From: Tunturiibacter gelidiferens | GTDB taxonomy: Bacteria > Acidobacteriota > Terriglobia > Terriglobales > Acidobacteriaceae | Reading direction: 5' to 3' | Assembly: GCF_014201335.1 (NCBI RefSeq) | Contig: NZ_JACHEB010000005.1 | Location: 1 to 64,000 of the forward strand | DNA: 64,000 bases | Shown: piece by piece, positions 58,256 to 64,000 of the stretch | Layout: each line of letters starts with the position of its first letter | Position numbering within the stretch: the stretch's first letter is position 1 | Made by a program: the position numbers and the translations under genes | The notes under the pieces: generated by a model | Databases searched by the model: none | Told to the model about the DNA's origin: nothing | What the model saw: the letters and a program-made list of their open reading frames with translations, nothing else

Positions 58256-58284
58256 GAAGCCGAGTTCAGCCAGAACTCGGCTTC
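58256..58284. terminator. Perfect 12-bp hairpin after the NmrA-like gene
   Basis: GAAGCCGAGTTC and GAACTCGGCTTC pair perfectly around a 5-base AGCCA loop. It begins 5 bp after the stop codon. No T-run follows, so it may be a weak or bidirectional terminator or an mRNA-stabilising structure before the cupin gene. Confidence 0.5.
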
Positions 58285-58327
58285 ATCTCAGAACAAATAA
58301 CAGAGATAAGCAAGGAGGAGATTCACT

Positions 58328-58717
58328 ATGAAACTCGCAAAAATTCTTTTGTGTCTGGCATGGCTCGCTCCCAACTGTCTGAGTGCCGAGCAAGCCAAGG
58401 TGACGGAAGTCATGTCGAAAGATCTGTCAGATATTCCAGACAAGGAAGGTTTGATGATCACCGTAGACTATCCGTCGGGCGCCTCGGACCCCGTGCATCG
58501 CCACAATGCACACAGTTTTATTTATGTGCTGGAAGGCTCCATCGTGATGCAGGTGAGAGGCGTGAAAGAGATGACTCTGACTGCTGGACAGAGTTTTTAC
58601 GAGGGACCTGATGATATCCACGTCGTCGGTCGCAACCCAAGTCAAACAAAGCCCGCAAAGTTCGTCGTGTTCCTGGTCAAGGACAAGGGCACACCCATGT
58701 TTATACCGACCAACTGA
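58328..58717 (+). CDS. Secreted cupin-domain protein
   Basis: A 129-aa protein with a signal peptide (AKILLCLAWLAPNCLSAEQ). The single cupin domain has motif 1 SDPVHRHNAHSFIYVLEGSI, whose His residues and Glu would bind metal, and motif 2 FYEGPDDIHVVGRN. AAGGAGGAG lies about 10 bp upstream of the ATG. The gene follows the NmrA-like gene by 76 bp with a hairpin in between. The enzymatic role is unknown. Confidence 0.9.
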   Translation: MKLAKILLCLAWLAPNCLSAEQAKVTEVMSKDLSDIPDKEGLMITVDYPSGASDPVHRHNAHSFIYVLEGSIVMQVRGVKEMTLTAGQSFYEGPDDIHVVGRNPSQTKPAKFVVFLVKDKGTPMFIPTN

Positions 58718-58859
58718 AGCCACACCTGTGGCGTTTCTAAAGTCGGTTCAAATACCTCGCAAGGCAGACTGATTCTTTTCTATGCGCGGCAGATCCAGAC
58801 AGCTACGAGTAGCGGCCTACGTTAGTAAATAAACCGATACATTGGGATTTAGTGTTAGT

Positions 58860-59477
58860 TCATGGCTTCTTCCTTCGCTGTGGAACGTCCGCTCGCGCGG
58901 TCCGTTCTTTTCGAACGGACCGGGCGCGACTTCTAAAGTTGCTCAGGAACGCTTCTACGCCTCGTTCCAATCCGCCTTTGGGCCCGGATGGCCCGAACGC
59001 GCCGGAGTGTTCAAGAGTGGCGTACCCATGCAGGAAGGCCCAGGTAGCGACAGCAGCAGCGGTATCGTCCGGCTGCCCGGAGACGCCGCTTGCGGCCTCC
59101 AGCAGAAGGTTCCAGACGGCTTTACCAGCTCCTGCGCCATATCTCTCAGGATGGCGGTTCTGCATGACGAACGCGTAGAGCGGAAATCGTTCACGCGCAA
59201 AGCGCAGATAGGCATCCGTCATTCTTCGAAACATTTTGGCCGTATCAGCGGTTGCGGACGCAGTCCGGAACTCGCCTAGCATGATGGTCAGTATTTCTTC
59301 GGCTACCGCAACTTCCAACGCTCCCTTGTCCGGGAAGTAGCGATACAAACTCGGTGCCTTGACGCCAAGTTTCGCCGCAACGGCTCTCAACGAGAGCCCG
59401 TCGGCATCTCCATGTTCCACCAGGTGCACCGCCGTTTTCAGGATCTCTCCTGACGAAAGAAGTTTGGGGTAGGCCAT
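58860..59477 (-). CDS. TetR-family repressor
   Basis: A 205-aa regulator. The HTH is at residues 8-55 (SSGEILKTAVHLVEHGDADGLSLRAVAAKLGVKAPSLYRYFPDKGAL), and a helical ligand-binding domain with a C-terminal TetR_C-like segment (ATWAFLHGYATLEHSGAFG) follows. A perfect 13-bp palindrome ends 2 bp before its ATG and holds the likely -10 box, so tetR itself should be autorepressed. Its mRNA would then start at or next to the ATG. It probably also controls the divergent genes on the plus strand through the second palindrome. Confidence 0.95.
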   Translation of the reverse strand: MAYPKLLSSGEILKTAVHLVEHGDADGLSLRAVAAKLGVKAPSLYRYFPDKGALEVAVAEEILTIMLGEFRTASATADTAKMFRRMTDAYLRFARERFPLYAFVMQNRHPERYGAGAGKAVWNLLLEAASGVSGQPDDTAAAVATWAFLHGYATLEHSGAFGPSGPKGGLERGVEAFLSNFRSRARSVRKERTARADVPQRRKKP

Positions 59478-59479
59478 TG

Positions 59480-59492
59480 CTTACATTGTAAG
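59480..59492. promoter_or_regulatory. TetR operator 1 (over the tetR -10 box)
   Basis: CTTACATTGTAAG is a perfect palindrome around one central base. On the minus strand it contains TACAAT, a near-consensus -10 box placed so that tetR transcription would begin at about its ATG. Confidence 0.8.
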
Positions 59493-59494
59493 GC

Positions 59495-59523
59495 TTGACG
59501 CTCTTGCCCCGTAAGCTTACAGT
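59495..59523 (+). promoter_or_regulatory. Promoter of the divergent plus-strand cluster
   Basis: TTGACG (59495-59500) and TACAGT (59518-59523) are separated by 17 bp. The -10 box lies inside operator 2, so bound repressor would block it. Confidence 0.65.
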
Positions 59524-59528
59524 GTAAG
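59516..59528. promoter_or_regulatory. TetR operator 2 (over the divergent -10 box)
   Basis: CTTACAGTGTAAG is a perfect palindrome with the same arms as operator 1. The two centres are 36 bp apart. It overlaps the -10 element of the plus-strand promoter. Confidence 0.8.
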
Positions 59529-59575
59529 TCATAAACTCGTTCGTTACCGAGAACAAGATTTATAGGAGATTGAAC

Positions 59576-59680
59576 ATGTCGTTCATCGCTGGAGTTGTTC
59601 TGTTCGTTGTAGTAGTCGGGCTGGTGGATCGTCGCCTCCCTTGGCCCTCTACGAAACAGCAGGAGGTCGGCAAATGGTAG
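59576..59680 (+). CDS. 34-aa putative single-span membrane peptide
   Basis: A short frame from ATG 59576 with AGGAG 9 bp upstream. It encodes a hydrophobic helix at residues 3-17 (FIAGVVLFVVVVGLV) followed by a basic/polar tail. Its stop overlaps the next gene's ATG by 7 bp (59674-59680), which indicates translational coupling. It is the first gene of the TetR-controlled unit. Whether it is a functional small protein or a translational leader cannot be told from sequence. Confidence 0.6.
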   Translation: MSFIAGVVLFVVVVGLVDRRLPWPSTKQQEVGKW

Positions 59681-60243
59681 CTGGCCATTTTGGTTTCGCC
59701 GCAATCGTCAAATCTCGTGAGAAATCGACGCCTCTTTGGGCGTTAATGCTCGCGACAGTGTGGCTTGACGTCGTCTTCGTTCCGCTCCTCCTTGCTCATC
59801 GGGAGTCGGTGCAGCCTATTCACCCGGGGTACGGCGGCTTGATCATTCACGCGGACTACACGCACTCTATTGTCGGCATGCTGGCGCTGTCTGCGGCGCT
59901 GGGCGCGATATTCCTGCGTAATCACGGCAGGAGAGTTGCAATAGTGATCTCCCTGGTCAGCGCTTCTCACTGGGTGCTCGATTTGGTTGTTCATCGCCCT
60001 GACATGCCTGTGCTTCCCCGAAATTTGGGCAACCTTACACGTTTTGGCTTCGGACTTTGGAATCATCCACAAGCGGCCGCATGCGTGGAACTCGTTCTCG
60101 TCGTCGCAGGCGCTGCCACGTACTGGCGCTCGGCGATGAACGTGTCGACTAAAGCCGGAAGAAATGGAAAATTAGCGTCGCTGTCAGCAGCAATGATCGC
60201 AGTATTCGGTCTATTCGTGTTGTATCTGGACTATACGAGTTAG
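59674..60243 (+). CDS. Integral membrane protein of unknown function
   Basis: A 189-aa protein from ATG 59674, with a perfect AGGAGG 7 bp upstream (an in-frame ATG at 59641 lies within the preceding small gene). About five hydrophobic segments are visible: residues 19-36, 65-85, 89-108, 128-150 (weaker) and 166-187. Polar sites include HADYTHSIVG and SASHWVLDLVVHRPD, whose His and Asp residues resemble membrane metal-dependent hydrolase-like proteins. The gene is in the TetR-controlled cluster, 89 bp before an MDR oxidoreductase. Its substrate or role is unknown. Confidence 0.88.
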   Translation: MVAGHFGFAAIVKSREKSTPLWALMLATVWLDVVFVPLLLAHRESVQPIHPGYGGLIIHADYTHSIVGMLALSAALGAIFLRNHGRRVAIVISLVSASHWVLDLVVHRPDMPVLPRNLGNLTRFGFGLWNHPQAAACVELVLVVAGAATYWRSAMNVSTKAGRNGKLASLSAAMIAVFGLFVLYLDYTS

Positions 60244-60332
60244 ACGCCGTGCATCCTATAGATTCGGTCGATAAAGCCAGCCGCTCCTTAACGATTTGGA
60301 CGTTATCCAGAATGACAAAGAAGTGATACGCA

Positions 60333-61355
60333 ATGGAGAGACAGACAGTGGATACCACGATCAGAAAAGTACTTGTTCCCCGCTTCGGAGACGAAAGTGT
60401 TCTGCAGGTTATCGAGGCAAAAATTGCGAGTCCGCAGGCAGGTGAGGTGCAGGTGGAAGTACTACATTCCGTGGTCGCAGGTTCCGACGTCAATATGCGA
60501 CGCGGCACGTATCCGCTTCAGAAGAAGCCACCCCTGACGCCGGGCTACAGCATGGTCGGCAAGGTGCTGGAGAATGGTGCGGGCTGCACGAAATTTGCGC
60601 CGGGAACCATCGTCGGTTGCCTCACCAAATATGGAGCGCAGGCAGAGCGGATGAACGTCCCGGAGAAGTTTGTATTACCTGTCCCGGAGGGTGTGGACCT
60701 CCGGCAAGCCACTGCGCTCATCCTGGACTGGACGACTGCCTACGGCATGCTCGAACACAGTGCCAAGGTAACGCGCGGCCAGCGCATCTTCGTTCATGGG
60801 CTCAGCGGTGCGGTAGGCATGGCGCTCCTCCATCTGGCGCAATTGCGAGGCGCGGAAGTGTTCGGAACCGCTTCGGCTAGCAAGCATGCGGAACTAAGTG
60901 CAAGCGCAGCCGTGGTGTTCGACTACAAACAAAAAGAATGGATTCGAGAAATGCGGCGTCTAGGGGGCGTGGATTCTGTGTTCGATCCGCTTGGATATCA
61001 GAGCTTTGATGAGAGCTATTCCATCTTGCGCAAGGGCGGCATCCTGGTGGGCTATGGCCAGAACTTGCCTGCTCTGACGAACGTTCCCCGGACGTCACCG
61101 GTGCCCATGGTCCTTAAGCTGTTTGCCCGCAATCTGGTTTTCTGGTCGGGTAAGCGGACCACGTTCTTCGGCTTGAACCGAGGCTCCAAACACTTTGCCT
61201 CAGATCTGGCGCTCCTTTTTCGCTGGCTTGCAGAGGGCCGTATCCGGGTGCCCATCAAGGCGGTGTTTGCGCTGGCTGACATTCAGGAAGCGCATCGCAC
61301 ATATGCGCGAGGCAGTGGCGTCGGTTCGATCGTGCTCGACGTTTCTTCGCACTAG
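60333..61355 (+). CDS. Medium-chain dehydrogenase/reductase (quinone oxidoreductase-like)
   Basis: A 340-aa MDR protein. The GroES-like N-terminal domain (residues about 25-125, with SDVNMRRGTYPLQKKPPLTPGYSMVGKV) lacks the Cys/His set for catalytic and structural zinc, which points to the zinc-free quinone oxidoreductase/enoyl reductase branch. The Rossmann loop is HGLSGAVGMALLHLAQLRGAEVFGTA near 152-177. It ends the probable TetR-controlled cluster and lies just before the tRNA-Phe gene. The role is likely NAD(P)H-dependent reduction of a reactive carbonyl or quinone. Confidence 0.93.
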   Translation: MERQTVDTTIRKVLVPRFGDESVLQVIEAKIASPQAGEVQVEVLHSVVAGSDVNMRRGTYPLQKKPPLTPGYSMVGKVLENGAGCTKFAPGTIVGCLTKYGAQAERMNVPEKFVLPVPEGVDLRQATALILDWTTAYGMLEHSAKVTRGQRIFVHGLSGAVGMALLHLAQLRGAEVFGTASASKHAELSASAAVVFDYKQKEWIREMRRLGGVDSVFDPLGYQSFDESYSILRKGGILVGYGQNLPALTNVPRTSPVPMVLKLFARNLVFWSGKRTTFFGLNRGSKHFASDLALLFRWLAEGRIRVPIKAVFALADIQEAHRTYARGSGVGSIVLDVSSH

Positions 61356-61398
61356 CTATACACCGAGCGAATATCTGGCTTATCTAAGTTATTGATTA

Positions 61399-61424
61399 TA
61401 AAATGGTGGCCAGAGACGGGATCG
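61399..61424. repeat. Proximal attachment-site-like repeat within tRNA-Phe
   Basis: The 26 bp match 53377-53402 exactly in direct orientation and cover the last 21 bases of the tRNA-Phe gene including CCA, plus 5 flanking bases. Confidence 0.75.
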
Positions 61425-61478
61425 AACCGCCGACGCCGGCCTTTTCAGGGCCGCGCTCTACCACTGAGCTATCTGGCC
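61404..61478 (-). tRNA. tRNA-Phe (GAA), CCA encoded
   Basis: A 75-base cloverleaf on the minus strand. Acceptor GGCCAGA pairs with TCTGGCC. The D arm is GCTC-AGTGGTA-GAGC. The anticodon stem CGGCC/GGCCG frames loop CTGAAAA with anticodon GAA. The T arm is GGCGG-TTCGATC-CCGTC, with one G-U pair, and ACCA is encoded. The 3' part is duplicated 8 kb to the left. Confidence 0.96.
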
Positions 61479-61680
61479 TTGGCATTCAACGCCTTCTATC
61501 GGGGATCGCCAAGAACCACCGTGCGCTGATACTACATCTGTCGCCCCGGCTTTTCAGGGGAGCCCATCGCTGGCGGGAGCCGGCAACGCAAATGCATTCT
61601 AAGTATAGCAACCCCTAGCTGTACCGCCAACTCTCCCCGCTCGCGCTATCCTTTCTCATTACTTGAAACTAAACGCTAGG

Positions 61681-63351
61681 ATGCCCATGCTCCTTTGTTC
61701 CCGAAGCCTTACGCCTGCATCACTTCTTTTCTGTCTCGTTATTGCCGCTCACGCGCAAGTCGCAGCGACATTATCCGCACCGGCCACTATGAAGGCAACC
61801 GCCGCGGCCGCCACGCCGCGCGAACAGAGAGCCATCAAGGCTTTCAACGCCGCAAGGGAAAGCCCACTCCAGCTCAACGCCTTTCTTACTCGCATGCCAA
61901 AGGGCGCAGACCTGCACATGCATCTCGCAGGCGCGGTCTATGCTGAGACCTACATCAAAGACGGAGCGGCTGATATTCTCTGCGTCAACCCCGCCACGCA
62001 CAGTTTCTTCAAACCAGATGCCACCACCCGAAGCATCCCGCCGCAGCCCGTCTGTGGTGAAGGCAATGTTCGCGCCGAGGATGCCTTCAAAGACCAGAAG
62101 CTCTACGATGCTCTCGTCGATTCCTTCTCCATGCGTGCCTTTGTGCCCAGCGCGGGCGTCAGCGGACACGATCAGTTCTTCGCCACCTTCGACCGTTTTC
62201 GCAGTCTCAACAAATCTCATACAGGAGAGTGGCTCGACGAAGTCGCCACCCGTGCCGCGTCGCAGAACGAGCAATACCTGGAGGTCATGGAGACCCCTAT
62301 CTTCACCGACCTCTCCAGGATCGTCTCCAACATTGAGTGGCCCTCCACACCTGCCGATCCAGCGCAAAATCGCACCGGCGACGCTACCGGTACCAGCCGC
62401 GAAGATCTCAGTCATCTTCGCGACACACTCCTCAACGCAGGCCTCCGCGACGAGGTAGCCGTCGATCGCAAACAATTGGACGACGCCCTCGACGCACGAG
62501 ATCGCATCGAAAACTGCGGTCAACCCAGTGCTCGAGCTGCCTGTTCCGTCAAAGTTCGCTTTCTCTACCAGGTTCTCCGCGCCTTCCCCCCGCAACATGT
62601 CTTCGCACAAACTCTGCTTGCCTTCGAAGTCGCTTCGGTAGACCCTCGCGTCGTCGGCCTCAACTTCGTGCAACCCGAAGACGCCTACCTCTCCATGTCC
62701 GAATATCACCGCCAGATGCTTATGCTCGACTACCTTCACAGCGTCTACCCGAAGGTTCACATCTCCCTCCACGCCGGTGAGATCGCCCCAGGCCTCGTCG
62801 CTCCCGATGGTCTTCGCTTCCACATCCGCGAGGCCGTTGACCTCGGCCACGCCGAACGCATCGGTCACGGCGTCGACGTCATGTATGAGAACGAGCCTCA
62901 AGCGTTGCTGAAGGAATTAGCAGACCGGCACATCATGGTTGAGATCAATCTCACCTCGAACGATGTCATCCTCGGCGTCACTACGCCATGGCACCCGCTG
63001 CCGTTGTACCGTGCCGCTGGCGTTCCCATCGCTCTCTCCACCGACGACGAGGGCGTCTCCCGCATCGATCTCACCAACGAGTACACACGCGCCGCAATGG
63101 AGTTCAATCTCTCCTACTTCGACCTCAAGCAATCCGCCCGCACGAGCCTCGAGCATAGTTTTCTCCCCGGACCCAGCCTCTGGCAACAGCCTGATGCATT
63201 TACCAAAACCGTCTCTGCCTGTGCCGGACAGCCGCTTGGAGCCGCCAATCCCACCCCGAACTGCCTGAGCTTTCTCCAATCCAGCGAAAAGGCTGCTCAA
63301 CAATGGGAACTCGAACATCGCTACGATCTCTTCGAGTCCAAGCTGCCTTGA
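61681..63351 (+). CDS. Secreted adenosine deaminase-family protein (ADA/ADGF-like)
   Basis: A 556-aa amidohydrolase with a signal peptide (CSRSLTPASLLFCLVIAAHAQ). Zinc and catalytic motifs of adenosine deaminase are all visible: HMHLAG near residue 79, HAGE near 364 with the catalytic Glu, the helix HAERIGHGVD near 391, and STDDEGVS near 453. The protein is longer than cytosolic enzymes (about 340 aa) and has an insert before residue 300, like secreted ADA-type deaminases. It would deaminate (deoxy)adenosine to inosine outside the cytoplasm for nucleoside scavenging. Start: TTG 61663, ATG 61681 and ATG 61687 are all possible; AGGA lies before 61687. Confidence 0.92.
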   Translation: MPMLLCSRSLTPASLLFCLVIAAHAQVAATLSAPATMKATAAAATPREQRAIKAFNAARESPLQLNAFLTRMPKGADLHMHLAGAVYAETYIKDGAADILCVNPATHSFFKPDATTRSIPPQPVCGEGNVRAEDAFKDQKLYDALVDSFSMRAFVPSAGVSGHDQFFATFDRFRSLNKSHTGEWLDEVATRAASQNEQYLEVMETPIFTDLSRIVSNIEWPSTPADPAQNRTGDATGTSREDLSHLRDTLLNAGLRDEVAVDRKQLDDALDARDRIENCGQPSARAACSVKVRFLYQVLRAFPPQHVFAQTLLAFEVASVDPRVVGLNFVQPEDAYLSMSEYHRQMLMLDYLHSVYPKVHISLHAGEIAPGLVAPDGLRFHIREAVDLGHAERIGHGVDVMYENEPQALLKELADRHIMVEINLTSNDVILGVTTPWHPLPLYRAAGVPIALSTDDEGVSRIDLTNEYTRAAMEFNLSYFDLKQSARTSLEHSFLPGPSLWQQPDAFTKTVSACAGQPLGAANPTPNCLSFLQSSEKAAQQWELEHRYDLFESKLP

Positions 63352-63464
63352 GAGATCACAAGAGACAATGTGATGTTCGACAGATCACAGCAACAGTTGT
63401 GTGTTGATCCTGAATTTCTTCGTATCTTGAACGCCCGAGCTAAACTCAATCCCAGAGCCAATCC

Positions 63465-63767
63465 ATGAAAAAAATAATTGGTGCCATCCTCCAATTCCTT
63501 CTGCTCCTCTTCGCCTTCGCCATCGGCAGCTTCGCCCATCCGTTCAATCTGCATTGGGGCCTCACAGTAACCACGCCCACCACTACGCGCTACTTTGTCG
63601 CAGATGGCCTGATCCTCATGACAGTCCTCTTCGCGCTCATTATTCTTATTGAGGCGCTCACCAAACGCCTTCGCTCGCTCGCTCTCTGGACGACCGTTGC
63701 CTTTGTCCTCGCCATGATCGTCGGCTTCATCATCAAGCTTGGTTTTGTCACCCACGAGATTTACTAA
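63465..63767 (+). CDS. Small hypothetical membrane protein
   Basis: A 100-aa protein with three hydrophobic segments (residues about 3-23, 45-63 and 73-93) and short polar loops. The first may be a signal anchor. I do not recognise a family. It ends 2 bp before the next gene and is probably co-transcribed with it. Confidence 0.8.
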   Translation: MKKIIGAILQFLLLLFAFAIGSFAHPFNLHWGLTVTTPTTTRYFVADGLILMTVLFALIILIEALTKRLRSLALWTTVAFVLAMIVGFIIKLGFVTHEIY

Positions 63768-63769
63768 CC

Positions 63770-64000
63770 ATGCCAGCCGATGACTTCCTGAAACTCCTTA
63801 CTGCCGCCCAGCAGTACCTTGACGAAGGCTCTGCCCACCTCCCACCAAACCCCGCACCCCAGCTAGGCGAATCAGCCTCTGCGATCCTCCATCAGGTCGC
63901 CGAGCGCCTGCACGACAACTATCCCTACGCCCATCCTCTCTACGCCGGACAGATGCTGAAGCCGCCCCACCCCATCGCTCGCGCCGCCTACGCGCTTGCC
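63770..64000 (+). CDS. PLP-dependent decarboxylase/aminotransferase-like protein, 5' part
   Basis: Only the first 77 codons are in the window. The segment [30 protein letters not shown] matches the N-terminal substrate-side segment of group II pyridoxal-dependent decarboxylases often annotated as aspartate aminotransferase family. The ATG lies 2 bp after the preceding stop, so the two genes are coupled. The catalytic Lys lies beyond the edge. Confidence 0.65.
   Translation, partial: MPADDFLKLLTAAQQYLDEGSAHLPPNPAPQLGESASAILHQVAERLHDNYPYAHPLYAGQMLKPPHPIARAAYALA

Larger units (their letters stand above)
53377..61424. mobile_element. Probable tRNA-Phe-integrated genomic island (8 kb), no integrase
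   Basis: The segment is bounded by the 26-bp direct repeats at 53377-53402 and 61399-61424. The intact tRNA gene is at the right boundary with its 3' end facing the island, exactly as after integrase-mediated insertion. Contents are accessory: ECF41-type sigma, two broken genes, NmrA-like reductase, cupin, TetR cluster and MDR oxidoreductase. No integrase, relaxase or phage gene is visible, so it would be a decayed or mobilised-in-trans element. Confidence 0.6.

Noticed and set aside
61771-62901. 376-aa minus-strand frame
   Set aside because: It is fully antisense to the adenosine deaminase gene, whose catalytic motifs are clear on the plus strand.

Overview
The window looks like a chromosomal segment of an Acidobacteriota member, most likely class Terriglobia (Edaphobacter, Granulicella or Terriglobus-like). 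This is inferred from gene content, not a database match: a PadR regulator next to an orphan MacB/FtsX-type permease, a giant FG-GAP/MBG-repeat secreted protein, adjacent DUF3300 and DUF2950 genes, a periplasmic aldehyde oxidoreductase operon and several ECF/anti-sigma loci. Base composition is moderately GC-rich.

Layout. 1-6852 (minus): a giant secreted repeat protein running off the left edge, with near-identical 486-bp tandem repeats. 7445-10701 (plus): malic enzyme and class II fumarase. 10843-12923 (minus): NRAMP Mn transporter and its DtxR/MntR-type regulator with two matching palindromes. 13298-16654 (plus): a large uncharacterised P-loop ATPase followed 12 bp later by an MscS-type channel, the best candidate here for an undescribed system. 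16737-21778: DUF4410 protein, PadR plus permease, VOC protein. 21799-25734 (minus): paoABC-like molybdenum aldehyde oxidoreductase. 26042-28304 (minus): ECF sigma, anti-sigma and TPR/HEAT protein with overlapping ends. 28476-29730 (minus): tandem paralogous secreted proteins.

29850-44679 is a belt of broken genes (MocR regulator, polyphosphate kinase, DUF3300, DUF2950, multicopper oxidase, phosphoesterase, MFS exporter, a Tyr/Gly-rich protein) around an intact LysR/NmrA pair. 45097-48242 holds an intact MFS transporter, an SDR without the usual catalytic Tyr, and a LysR regulator; the LysR and SDR genes share a GATAG-N7-CTATC box. 48501-53184 holds an orphan anti-sigma protein divergent from an unknown gene and a TPR-CHAT lipoprotein.

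53377-61424 looks like an integrated island at tRNA-Phe: the 26 bp at the 3' end of the tRNA gene recur at 53377. Inside are an ECF41-type sigma factor, a broken cNMP-domain gene, a one-base-deleted heme peroxidase, an NmrA-type reductase, a cupin, and a TetR-controlled cluster with two perfect 13-bp operators, a 34-aa membrane peptide, a membrane protein and an MDR oxidoreductase. No integrase is visible. After the tRNA come a secreted adenosine deaminase, a small membrane protein and the start of a PLP-dependent decarboxylase-like gene.
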